From assembly GCA_014385025.1 (NCBI GenBank), contig JACRTB010000011.1:1-64000 (forward strand): a stretch of DNA of 64,000 nucleotides, read 5' to 3'. A model generated the notes under the pieces. It saw only the letters and a program-made list of their open reading frames with translations. It searched no databases and was not told the origin of the DNA. Source of the DNA: Yanshouia hominis (lineage in GTDB: Bacteria > Bacillota > Clostridia > Oscillospirales > Ruminococcaceae). The position numbers were made by a program, and so were the translations under genes. Below, piece by piece: positions 8,463-16,219 of the stretch (within the stretch, counting starts at the first letter, position 1; each line of letters opens with the position of its first letter).

Positions 8463-10034
8463 CTAGGCTTGACTTACCATCTCTCCCCGCAGAATGGTCC
8501 CCGTCACCGAGAGGCGGCGGATATCGCCGGGAGCGACGGTGAGAGGATTTCCGTCGAGCAGGACAAAATCCGCCCGTTTGCCGGGGGTGATGGAGCCTTT
8601 TTCCCGCTCCTCAAAATACTGGTAGGCCGCATCGAGAGTCACCGCGCGCAGCGCCTGCTCCGGAGTAATCCGCTGCGCCTCCCCCATCGAAACTCCCTCG
8701 CGGGAAATGCGGTTGACGGCACACCAAATCGTCTCCAGCATATTGGGCGGCAGAACTGGGGTGTCCTGATGCAGGGTGAAATGCATTTCCCGCGCCGCCG
8801 CGTCGTGCAGCGGACTGATGCAGAAGGCTCTCTTTCCGAGATTTTTGCGGTGGACATCCCCCCAGTACCAGAGATGCGCCGCGAAGAAGGAGGGGATCAT
8901 GCCCAGCGGCTTCATCCGGTCGAGCTGATCGGCGCGCAGCGTCTGGGCATGAATCATCACCGGACGCAGAGGCGCGACGGCGCAGCGCCGGTTTTCCCGC
9001 TCGAAGGCGGAGATGAGCTGATCGGCGGCGGCATCCCCGTTGCAGTGTGCCAAAAGCTGCGCCCGCTGTGCGCATACACGGTGTACCGTTGCTTCCAGCT
9101 CGGCGTCGGTATGCACCGGATAGCCCCGGTAACTTTCCTCCCCTTCGTAGGGCTGGGTGAGCCATGCGGTCCGGGCCTGCGGGGATCCGTCAAGGAAAAC
9201 CTTGTATCCGCCGATCCGCAGACGGTTTTTTCCTTTTTCCCCGCAGCTCCGGGGCAGGAGTGGTTCGCCTCCCTCCCCGGCGTCACAGTAGGCCACAACG
9301 TCCAAGGTAAGCAGGTTCTTGCCGGCGAGATCGGCAAGTACCGCCATCTCCCCCGCCCGGGCAAGGCCCTCCTGCGCGGTCGAAATTCCGCAGCTGAGAT
9401 AATGCTGCTGTGCCCTTTTGAAATCATCGACGATTTTCTCCGGCCGCGCGGCGGGAGCCGCCTGCGAGTAGAGGGTGAAGGCCGTTTCCTCCAGATAGCC
9501 GTTTGGGCCGCCGTCCTCGCCGCGTCCGATTTTTCCGCCATCCGGATCTGGCGTGTCCCTGGTAATCCCCATTCTGTGCAGCGCCTCGGAATTCGCCGCC
9601 CCCATGTGGCCGGAAGCATGGGAGATCAGCACGGGCCGGTCCGGAAACGCCGCGTCCAGCAGCTCCTTATCAGGGTGAACGCCCTCCTTCAGCACGTTGT
9701 GATCGTAGCCGAAGCCGATCACCCATTCGCGTTGGGGATGCTCCCGCGCAGACTTTGACAAAAGCGATACGATCTCCGCAAAACTGCCCGCGCCGCCCAA
9801 CGGCGCAAGGGAAAGGGTGGCCGCAAACGCGGTGATGTGTCCGTGCGAATCAAGAAACGCGGGCATCATCACCTGTCCCTTCAGCGGGAATTCTCTCACA
9901 TCGGGGCCGGCCATCCGGCGAAGGGCCGCCTCGTTCCCCACCGCGAGAATCCGCTCCCCCTCGGTGAGCACCGCTCTTGCCGGCGCATCCAGGGTGATGA
10001 TCTCCCCACCTGTATAAAGGACCTGCTGTTTCAT
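8463..10034 (-). CDS. YtcJ-like metal-dependent amidohydrolase
   Basis: Encodes 523 residues. The N-terminal beta-sandwich (YTGGEIITLDA) leads into a TIM barrel with the metal motif DSHGH, later barrel histidines (SHASGH, HCNGD, IHAQT) and the closing signature GSITPGKRADFVLLDGNP typical of this superfamily. Relatives of the YtcJ/NfdA group hydrolyse N-substituted amides or related C-N bonds; the substrate here is unknown. It stands alone on the minus strand with no catabolic neighbour to suggest a substrate. The ATG is preceded by GGGAGCGC. Confidence 0.88.
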   Translation of the reverse strand: MKQQVLYTGGEIITLDAPARAVLTEGERILAVGNEAALRRMAGPDVREFPLKGQVMMPAFLDSHGHITAFAATLSLAPLGGAGSFAEIVSLLSKSAREHPQREWVIGFGYDHNVLKEGVHPDKELLDAAFPDRPVLISHASGHMGAANSEALHRMGITRDTPDPDGGKIGRGEDGGPNGYLEETAFTLYSQAAPAARPEKIVDDFKRAQQHYLSCGISTAQEGLARAGEMAVLADLAGKNLLTLDVVAYCDAGEGGEPLLPRSCGEKGKNRLRIGGYKVFLDGSPQARTAWLTQPYEGEESYRGYPVHTDAELEATVHRVCAQRAQLLAHCNGDAAADQLISAFERENRRCAVAPLRPVMIHAQTLRADQLDRMKPLGMIPSFFAAHLWYWGDVHRKNLGKRAFCISPLHDAAAREMHFTLHQDTPVLPPNMLETIWCAVNRISREGVSMGEAQRITPEQALRAVTLDAAYQYFEEREKGSITPGKRADFVLLDGNPLTVAPGDIRRLSVTGTILRGEMVSQA

Positions 10035-10145
10035 ATTTCAAGCGCTCCCTCCGCGGTAAAATTTCGGATGAAACGGCGGATTCCCGGCCGTCCTCACCAC
10101 TCTTTTGGTAGTGTATCGCTGACTCTCCTGTTTATTCCGGAAATG

Positions 10146-10249
10146 GTCGGACCGAATCGGGACGCAGCTCTCAGGAGGGTATGGGCAATGCATCGCCGCT
10201 TTTGCTTCCGCCGGGAATAGGCGTCCGAAATCGGGGCGCGGCTCTCAGG
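10146..10249. repeat. Imperfect direct repeat between two minus-strand genes
   Basis: Bases 10146-10175 and 10223-10249 share gtc-cgaaatcggg-cgc-gctctcagg with a few substitutions. The 10035-10385 gap holds this pair and a downstream hairpin; nothing coding is seen there. Confidence 0.5.
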
Positions 10250-10270
10250 CGGGCGCAAGCCGGGCCGGTA

Positions 10271-10302
10271 AAAGGGCGCCGCGAAAAAACGCGGCGCCCT
10301 TT
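10271..10302 (-). terminator. Intrinsic terminator of metallophosphoesterase gene
   Basis: A perfect 13-bp stem (10271-10283 with 10290-10302) lies about 85 bases after the minus-strand stop at 10386. On that strand it ends in a CCCTTTTA run. Confidence 0.6.
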
Positions 10303-10385
10303 GAGCGATGGACCTTTTGCGGCACCGGTTCGTCCCGCACCGCTTTGCCGGGCCGGCACCGTCCGGAGTCCGCGCATGGCCTGTC

Positions 10386-11057
10386 TTATTTTTTCTCGCA
10401 GAGGATCACCTTTTCAAATACCGCCGTCATCTTGGGGGAAACGGTCCGATCGATGTGCTCGCTGCCGAAATACCAGTGGCGGTAGCGCACCGTCTCGGCG
10501 GTGACCCGCAGAAAGGCGCCCAGCGCATTGATGCGTTGATGGCGGGGGTCTACCAGCCCCAGTTCAAGATCGGGCGGCTGATGGGTAATAATGAAATCCA
10601 CCTCGTCCCCCGCCCGCTCCAAAACGGCGCGCGCGGCGGTCAGCTCCTCGACGGAGGGAAGCTCCTGCGGCCACCAGCTGACCCCCGGTTCCCGTTCGTC
10701 GGCATCGTCGCTTTCGCCGCCTCCGAGCGCAAAAATCTTCATCCCGTCGATCGTGAAAAGCTCCCCGCGCTGCATCCACAGAATGTTCTTTCCCACCCGG
10801 CGGACCCTGCCGCCGCAGTATTCCTCTTCGGGACAGGCGGACAGGAGGTCGAGGTTGTCGTGAACCCCCTCGATAAAAAGGATCATGCAGTCAAGGCGTT
10901 CCAAGCGGGCAAGGCGCTTCTTTTCCTTCTCCGAGCCGTCCCAGACAAAGCCGAAATCCCCGCAGACCAGCAGGTGGTCCCGCCGCTTGGGGAAAAGCTT
11001 TTTGAACTGCTTGAAGCGCGTCTCATCGCCATGGGTGTCGCCCGTGACATAAATCAT
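10386..11057 (-). CDS. Calcineurin-like metallophosphoesterase
   Basis: Encodes 223 residues. The ATG at 11057 is chosen because AAAGGAGAG lies 7-8 nt upstream and the product then opens directly with the first metal motif GDTHGD. Later motifs are CGDFGFVWDG (GD-x-G), EGVHDNLD (the GN-H region is altered: His-Asp rather than Asn-His), ITHQPPD and the terminal HWYFGSEH (G-x-H). These proteins use a dinuclear metal centre to cleave phosphomonoesters or diesters; the substrate is unknown. It is monocistronic and divergent from the dacF-like gene. Confidence 0.88.
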   Translation of the reverse strand: MIYVTGDTHGDETRFKQFKKLFPKRRDHLLVCGDFGFVWDGSEKEKKRLARLERLDCMILFIEGVHDNLDLLSACPEEEYCGGRVRRVGKNILWMQRGELFTIDGMKIFALGGGESDDADEREPGVSWWPQELPSVEELTAARAVLERAGDEVDFIITHQPPDLELGLVDPRHQRINALGAFLRVTAETVRYRHWYFGSEHIDRTVSPKMTAVFEKVILCEKK

Positions 11058-11126
11058 CGGCCGTCTCTCCTTTTGTGTCGTAATCATGCAAAATTCGCCG
11101 CGCGGATGAAAATCTGCCGGAACAGT

Positions 11127-11154
11127 TTGAAAAAAGCAGTTTCTTTGTTATAAT
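11127..11154 (+). promoter_or_regulatory. SigA-type promoter of dacF-like gene
   Basis: TTGAAA at 11127-11132, a 16-bp spacer and a perfect TATAAT at 11149-11154, 43 bp upstream of the ATG. Confidence 0.7.
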
Positions 11155-11196
11155 AAAAATATCTGTTTTATCATACCACATTCCGAGGAGATTTTC

Positions 11197-12528
11197 ATGA
11201 AAAAATTCTTCCTTTTTCTGTTTGTGCTGGTCTTTTGCACCTCAACAATCGGGGGAAGCTGCCTTGCGGCATCCTACACCCCGAATTTTGATCTTGCCGC
11301 CGAGGCGGTCTATCTGATCAATCTCGACAGTGATATGGTCATCTGCGAGCAGAATGCCGACAAACCGGTCGAGCCTTCCTCCCTTGCACAGCTGATGACG
11401 GTGGTGCTTGCCCTCGAGAAGGTTGAAAATCCGGAAAGCGCCATGGCGTCCATGCGCGGATACATTCAGGACGAGATGTACCGCCAAAATGTTTCGCTCG
11501 GCGGAATCCGGCTTGCGGGGCTTTACAAGGATGAGGAAATTTCCATCCAAAAGCTGATGTATGCGGTGATGATCCGCGACGCCAACGAGGCCGCGATGAT
11601 GATCGCCGACTATGTCGGAGACGGCTCGGTGCCCTACTTCGTCGAAATGATGAACGAAAGGGCGCAGGAGCTGGGAATGTCCGGCACCAAATTCACCTCT
11701 CCCCACGGGCTTCCTGATCCGGAATCTCACACCACCGCCCGGGATATGGCGCTTCTCGCCCGGCACGCCCTGAGTCTGCCGGGTTTTGAGGCACTGATGA
11801 CCGCCACCACCTATGACGGCGGACCGACCAACATCAACGAACACCTCAACTGGAACACCACCAACCGGCTGATGGTGAGCAGCTCCCCTTACTACAACAG
11901 CGCGGTGAGCGGAATCAAAACCGGCTATCATCACACGCTGGGTTCTTATGCGGTCACTCTGGCCAGAAGAAACGGCTACAGCTATCTCGCCGTCCTGATG
12001 GCGAGCCGCGGCGCCGACACCCAGAGCGACAACGACGCCTTCTCGGCGTTTGACGAAACAAACCGCCTTTACAACTGGGCTTTCTCCACCTTCCGGGTCA
12101 AAACGCTGCTCGAAAAGGGCAAGAGCTTCGGGGAAGTGCCGCTCCGGCTTGCCTGGGGCAAGGATTTTTTGAGAATTATGAGCGCCGACAATTTCACCGC
12201 TCTGATTCCCGACGCCATCGAAGCCTCGAGCATCCAGTATGAACTTGTCCTTCCGGAATACGTGCAGGCTCCCGTGGAGAAAGGCCAGCTGATCGGCGAG
12301 GTCCGGCTGGTGCTCGCCGGGGAGAAGGTAGGAGTGGTCGGGGTGGTCAGCGCGGAGCAGGCGGAGGCTTCCCGCGCGCTGTTGCTTCTTGATCGGGTCA
12401 TCGGGCTGACCCGCACCTACTGGTTTAAATTCATCGTCATTTTCCTCGCGGTCCTGATGATCCTCTATATTGCCCTGATGATCGTGCGCAACCGGAACCG
12501 CCGCCGTTACGGCCGCAGGCGGCGCTGA
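11197..12528 (+). CDS. DacF-like peptidase S11 (D,D-carboxypeptidase) homologue, probably inactive
   Basis: Encodes 443 residues: signal peptide (1-25), S11 transpeptidase-like domain (about 33-285), PBP5-like C-terminal beta domain (to about 390), a membrane helix near 400-425 and a basic Arg-rich tail. The fold and length match DacF-type penicillin-binding proteins that trim peptidoglycan stem peptides. The active-site motifs are altered, however. SxxK reads S62-L-A-Q65 (Lys to Gln, codon CAG) and SxN reads D128-A-N130 (Ser to Asp); only K241-T-G is intact. Loss of the general-base Lys and the second Ser argues against carboxypeptidase activity. A structural or sensory role is possible. It precedes murI and has its own promoter. 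Confidence 0.85.
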   Translation: MKKFFLFLFVLVFCTSTIGGSCLAASYTPNFDLAAEAVYLINLDSDMVICEQNADKPVEPSSLAQLMTVVLALEKVENPESAMASMRGYIQDEMYRQNVSLGGIRLAGLYKDEEISIQKLMYAVMIRDANEAAMMIADYVGDGSVPYFVEMMNERAQELGMSGTKFTSPHGLPDPESHTTARDMALLARHALSLPGFEALMTATTYDGGPTNINEHLNWNTTNRLMVSSSPYYNSAVSGIKTGYHHTLGSYAVTLARRNGYSYLAVLMASRGADTQSDNDAFSAFDETNRLYNWAFSTFRVKTLLEKGKSFGEVPLRLAWGKDFLRIMSADNFTALIPDAIEASSIQYELVLPEYVQAPVEKGQLIGEVRLVLAGEKVGVVGVVSAEQAEASRALLLLDRVIGLTRTYWFKFIVIFLAVLMILYIALMIVRNRNRRRYGRRRR

Positions 12529-12673
12529 TTTTTCCGAACTTGGCCGCCCGATCCCCATATCATCCGGCGGGTCTTTTTTTCCTTGATTTTTCCGGTCAAA
12601 CGTCCTATGATATGGGTTGGAAAGAGCACGACCGCTTTTTCCAACCCAACAAAGAGTGAAAGGAAGTTTTCCG

Positions 12674-13468
12674 ATGGCCATGAACAATCGTCCGATCGGC
12701 GTAATGGATTCGGGCATCGGCGGCCTGACCGTCGTGCGCGAGCTGCAGCGTCTTCTCCCCGGCGAGGACATCATCTATTTCGGCGACAGTGCCAACTGCC
12801 CCTACGGGAACCGCACGACCGAGCAGATTACCCAGCTGAGCAAAAACATGCTGCAATTTTTGGGAGATCAAGGCGCCAAGACAACCGCGATCGCCTGCAA
12901 CACCATCTCCACTCTGGTTGACCGGCTGATTCCATGCTTTGACTATCATATCATCGGCATCGTTTCTCCCGCCGCCGATGCGATCGCCCGCGACGGCCTG
13001 CGCGAAGTTGGTCTGATCGCCACCGAGTTTACCGCCAGGAGCGGCGCTTACGAAAAGCTGATTCACGCCCACGATCCCTCGATCGAGGTTTTTGCACAGG
13101 GCAGCCCGCTGCTGGCCGGGCTGGTTGACCGCGGCGACTTCAACGAGGAGGAGATCAACGCCGAAATCACCACTCAGGTTGACAAAATTCTCGCCCGCCG
13201 CAGGGTGAGCCATATCATCCTCGGCTGCACCCATTACCCGATTGTTGAGGAAAATTTCAAAAAATGCTACCCGGAGATCACCTTCATCAACCCCGCTCTT
13301 GAGCAGGCGAAGGCGGTGCAGCGTTATCTCGCGGAACAGGACGCTTTCTCCCCCAAAACGCGCGGGACCTTCACCGTCTGCACCTCGGGCGACCCGCAGG
13401 TGTACCTCAACGTTGCCAAGCGTCTCGGCCTCTTCGAGCCGGATGACGCCAAGGTTGTGGAAATTTAA
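12674..13468 (+). CDS. murI: Glutamate racemase
   Basis: Encodes 264 residues. The ATG at 12674 follows AAAGGAAG and gives the usual N terminus ending in MDSGIGGLTV. The product supplies D-glutamate for peptidoglycan by cofactor-independent racemisation. The two catalytic cysteines are present in ACNT (Cys75) and GCTHYP (Cys185), along with FGDSANCPYG. It follows the dacF-like gene at about 145 bp and ends at a strong terminator. Nothing unusual. Confidence 0.95.
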   Translation: MAMNNRPIGVMDSGIGGLTVVRELQRLLPGEDIIYFGDSANCPYGNRTTEQITQLSKNMLQFLGDQGAKTTAIACNTISTLVDRLIPCFDYHIIGIVSPAADAIARDGLREVGLIATEFTARSGAYEKLIHAHDPSIEVFAQGSPLLAGLVDRGDFNEEEINAEITTQVDKILARRRVSHIILGCTHYPIVEENFKKCYPEITFINPALEQAKAVQRYLAEQDAFSPKTRGTFTVCTSGDPQVYLNVAKRLGLFEPDDAKVVEI

Positions 13469-13493
13469 AAGTGAAGCGGCAGCTTCCTGCTGC

Positions 13494-13524
13494 AAGCGGC
13501 CCGCCCTTCGGCGGGCCGCTTTTT
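13494..13524 (+). terminator. Intrinsic terminator after murI
   Basis: A 12-bp perfect GC-rich stem (13494-13505 with 13510-13521) with a CTTC loop and a five-T run. Confidence 0.9.
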
Positions 13525-13697
13525 GCATGGGAAATCCGGCGGAAGCATCTCCGAAAAAGCTCCCGCCGCGGACATCGGGTGAAGCGGTCCGCCGACAGCC
13601 GTCCGCCGGAAAGCAGGGGGATACCGCCAAAGCAGCCGCGCCCCGCTGCTGCGGGCCGTCCTGCAAATGATGCGGAAGGGATAAATTCAGCACGTTT

Positions 13698-15335
13698 TCA
13701 GCCGTTTGGCGGCAGCGGGTCCTTTCCCGTTTCGGCCGGCGGCTGTGTTCGCAGCGCGATGATCTTATTGGCGGTCTGTTCGACAAACCGCCGGTCGTGC
13801 TCCACAAAGAGCATGGCCGGAGAAGCCGTACCGAGAAGCCGTTCGATCTGCACCCGCGAGAGCAGGTCAATAAAGTTGAGCGGCTCATCCCAGATGTAGA
13901 GATGCGCCCGCTCGCAGAGGCTGCGGGCGAGCAGCACCTTCTTTTTTTGTCCGCCGCTGTAACCCGCCATATCCTTCTCAAACTGGCTCCGGGGGAAATC
14001 GAACTTGCGCAGAATGGTAAGGAAGAGACTCCGGTCAATTCCCTCCCGCAGGGCATAATCCCGCACCGTCCCCGAAAGGAAGGAGGCATCCTGCGGGACA
14101 TAGGAAACGATCAGGCCCCCGCCTCTGGAAAGGGTTCCGGTGTGCGGGACCTCCTCGCCCGCCAGCAGACGCAGGACGCTCGATTTGCCGCAGCCGTTCG
14201 GCCCGGTCAGCGCGGCGCGGTCCCCCTCCTCCAGGGAAAAGCTGAGTCCCTCGAAGAGCGGCTTCCCATAGCTGATCGAAAGCTCCCGGGCCTCCGCCAG
14301 AAGCCTTCCGCGCCACGGCAGAGGAGTGATTCGAAGCTCGTCGGCCTTCTCGAGATTTTTCAGCAGGCCTTCCTTTTCGGCGAGCGCCTTCTCCTGCCGT
14401 TTTTCAATCGACTTTGCCCGCTTCATCGCCTTGGCCGCCCGATGCCCCACAAAGCCCCGGTCGGGCGCAAGCTGCCCGTCCGGCTTGTGTCCGATTTTGG
14501 TGCGCTCCAGCGCCTGCGACCAGTCCGCCTTCTGACGCGCGGCGGATTGCAGCCGGGAGATATCCCTTTTCAGACGCTCATTTTCGGCCCGCTCATAGTT
14601 GTCCCGGCGGTCTCGGTTTTCCTGCCAGCTCGAATAGTTTCCCTGCTGCACCTCGATGTCCGCCCGGTTAATCGAAAGAATATGATCCACCGTCCGGTCG
14701 AGCAGATCCCGGTCGTGGGAGACCAGCAGAAACCCCTGCTTCGCGGCAAGATAACCGGCCACCCGCTCCCGGCCCTCCGCGTCGAGGTGATTGGTCGGCT
14801 CGTCGATCAGGGCAAAGCCGTTGGGCTTGAGAAAGAGGGAGCAAAGCTGCAGGCGGGTCCGCTCGCCGTGGCTCAGGGTGTCAAACGGCCGGTCAAGCAG
14901 CTCCGGGGAAAGCCCCATCAGTCCGGCCTCCCGCTCAATCGACGCGTCAACGGTGTATCCGCCGGCCGCCTGATACCGCTCCAGCAGCTCCCCATATTCC
15001 CGCAGGGAATCTTCGTCCCCGGCGTTGAGCAGGGATTCCATGGCAAGCTCCCACCGGCGGTAGGGGGCGACGCTCTCCCGCAGCACCGCCCGTGCGTGAG
15101 CACCGGGGTCCTCCGCCTCAAACGGGAAGGAGGAAAATGAAACCGGCACCTCGATGCTGCCGCTGTAGGGGTATTTCCCCATCAGGAGATGCAGAAAGGT
15201 AGTTTTTCCCCGGCCGTTTCGTCCGATGAAGCCGAGCCTCCAATCGGTGTCGATGACAAAGGATACCTCCCGAAACACCGGCTCGAAGCTTCCCGCATGG
15301 CAGAAGGAAAGGCTGCTGACCCGAATTTGTGACAT
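13698..15335 (-). CDS. Lsa-like ABC-F ribosomal protection protein
   Basis: Encodes 545 residues from the ATG at 15335, preceded by GGAGG. The two ATPase domains carry GRNGRGKTT and GPNGCGKSS P-loops, LSHGE and YSGGQ signatures, and Walker B motifs DEPTNHLD and DEPLNFID. There are no membrane segments. The N terminus (GSFEPVF...DTDWRLGFIGRN) and the degenerate DEPLNFID second Walker B strongly resemble the Lsa/Vga group. That group removes lincosamides, streptogramin A and pleuromutilins from the ribosome; the actual spectrum here is inferred. A basic, charged linker near residues 225-315 would reach the peptidyl-transferase centre. The gene lies behind an attenuator-type leader (15336-15606), so expression is probably antibiotic-inducible. 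Confidence 0.9.
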   Translation of the reverse strand: MSQIRVSSLSFCHAGSFEPVFREVSFVIDTDWRLGFIGRNGRGKTTFLHLLMGKYPYSGSIEVPVSFSSFPFEAEDPGAHARAVLRESVAPYRRWELAMESLLNAGDEDSLREYGELLERYQAAGGYTVDASIEREAGLMGLSPELLDRPFDTLSHGERTRLQLCSLFLKPNGFALIDEPTNHLDAEGRERVAGYLAAKQGFLLVSHDRDLLDRTVDHILSINRADIEVQQGNYSSWQENRDRRDNYERAENERLKRDISRLQSAARQKADWSQALERTKIGHKPDGQLAPDRGFVGHRAAKAMKRAKSIEKRQEKALAEKEGLLKNLEKADELRITPLPWRGRLLAEARELSISYGKPLFEGLSFSLEEGDRAALTGPNGCGKSSVLRLLAGEEVPHTGTLSRGGGLIVSYVPQDASFLSGTVRDYALREGIDRSLFLTILRKFDFPRSQFEKDMAGYSGGQKKKVLLARSLCERAHLYIWDEPLNFIDLLSRVQIERLLGTASPAMLFVEHDRRFVEQTANKIIALRTQPPAETGKDPLPPNG

Positions 15336-15542
15336 AAAGTGACCTCCGCGCCCCGGCCCGCTTTGCAGCAGGCGCCACTGGGCAGACAAATAAAAACGGC
15401 AGCGGAAAGAGAGCCTCTTCGCTGCCGTTTTTTCGTCCCAGAGGGACGCGCGGCAAAAAGCCGCGCCAAAAGGCCGCAGCAAGTCGTCTCTTTCCTGCTC
15501 CGCGCGCAGCAAAACAAGGCGGCGGTACGCCGCTGTGCTCAC
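15336..15542 (-). other. In-frame GTG leader frame / possible N-terminal extension of the ABC-F protein
   Basis: A GTG at 15542 has GGAGGG about 5 nt upstream and opens a frame (STAAYRRLVLLRAEQE...) that runs without a stop for 69 codons straight into the ABC-F ATG at 15335. It passes through the attenuator hairpin. ABC-F proteins of this group normally start at the downstream ATG, so this is more likely a leader-translation element than a mature extension. Confidence 0.4.
15392..15432 (-). terminator. Transcription attenuator in the ABC-F leader
   Basis: On the minus strand a perfect 13-bp stem (15420-15432 with 15392-15404) forms the end of an intrinsic terminator, cgctgccgttttta, 57 bases before the ABC-F start codon. 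A terminator inside a leader is the hallmark of ribosome-mediated attenuation known for several ABC-F resistance genes. Other short GC hairpins upstream (about 15448-15468 and 15520-15535) could contribute to alternative structures. Confidence 0.8.
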
Positions 15543-15570
15543 GCGGTCCCTCCAAATGGAAAGCAGCAGG

Positions 15571-15582
15571 TTATTGACGCAT
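15571..15582 (-). CDS. Three-codon leader peptide ORF (Met-Arg-Gln)
   Basis: On the minus strand ATG CGT CAA TAA follows AAAGGATAGGGG, about 25 nt after the predicted transcription start and 140 nt before the attenuator hairpin. Very short upstream ORFs are established sensors in drug-inducible ABC-F leaders, where a stalled ribosome favours antitermination. The position and ribosome site support the call; translation is unproven. Confidence 0.5.
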   Translation of the reverse strand: MRQ

Positions 15583-15613
15583 GTTACAGCCCCTATCCTT
15601 TGAGAATACCACT

Positions 15614-15642
15614 AAAATAGCAGAAAAGCCCCGTCCTGTCAA
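15614..15642 (-). promoter_or_regulatory. SigA-type promoter of the ABC-F leader
   Basis: On the minus strand TTGACA (15642-15637), a 17-bp spacer and TATTTT (15619-15614). Predicted transcripts start near 15606, giving a leader of about 270 nt. Confidence 0.75.
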
Positions 15643-15711
15643 GAGCAGGACCTTCCGAGCCCTTTTGCTCCGCCTGCGCCCGCTTGAAACCCCTGATGTT
15701 TTGACCAAACA

Positions 15712-15740
15712 TTGAAAACGGTTTGAACGCATGATAAAAT
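15712..15740 (+). promoter_or_regulatory. Promoter of small membrane protein gene
   Basis: TTGAAA at 15712-15717, a 17-bp spacer and TAAAAT at 15735-15740. It fires away from the ABC-F promoter located about 70 bp to the left. Confidence 0.55.
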
Positions 15741-15793
15741 ACATGCAAGTATGAAAGAATGATCAACCGGAACTTGTACGAGGTATTGTTTTC

Positions 15794-16045
15794 ATGAACC
15801 AAATGAAAAAAATGTTTTTTTCGGAAATAGGAATGAAGGTTGTTAATCTTCTGTTTTTCCTATCTTTATTCATCCGTAATTGTGGTGTAATTTTTGTTGC
15901 CTACGCAGTTTGGATTCTATACTTGCTTAATTGCATGAAAAAAACATCATCTAAAACATTAAAAGTCGTATTTTCCTTCTTTGTGATTTTTGCCAGTGTT
16001 ATGATTGTAATCAATCTTTTCTTTCTTTTTAAAATACAATCATAA
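15794..16045 (+). CDS. Small AT-rich membrane protein, unknown
   Basis: Encodes 83 residues with two or three hydrophobic segments (about 15-32, 33-47 and 58-80) separated by a KKTSSK loop. The composition (Phe/Ile/Leu/Lys-rich, AT-rich codons) differs sharply from its GC-rich neighbours and suggests acquired DNA. GAGGT lies 9 nt before the ATG, and a good promoter stands upstream. No family recognised. Confidence 0.6.
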   Translation: MNQMKKMFFSEIGMKVVNLLFFLSLFIRNCGVIFVAYAVWILYLLNCMKKTSSKTLKVVFSFFVIFASVMIVINLFFLFKIQS

Positions 16046-16046
16046 A

Positions 16047-16095
16047 TCCCAATAACAGGGACGGCCTCATTTTGAGGCCGTCCCTGTTATTGGGA
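16047..16095. terminator. Perfect 23-bp hairpin between convergent genes
   Basis: The arms 16047-16069 and 16073-16095 are fully complementary with a TTT loop. It starts one base after the stop codon of the small membrane protein. Plus-strand transcripts would end in AAAAAA and minus-strand ones in GGGATTTATG, so neither shows a classical U-tract. It could be a terminator, a 3'-protecting structure or a small palindromic insertion. Confidence 0.55.
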
Positions 16096-16219
16096 AAAAA
16101 CGGCTCTAATATGCACAAACAGGATAAAAGGAATGCTGTCTGAGCGGCTCGCCCGGGTTCCCGGCTTATGCGGGCATATCAAAAACGCTCCGCCGGGCCG
16201 CTTGAACGCCCCGTCCAAA

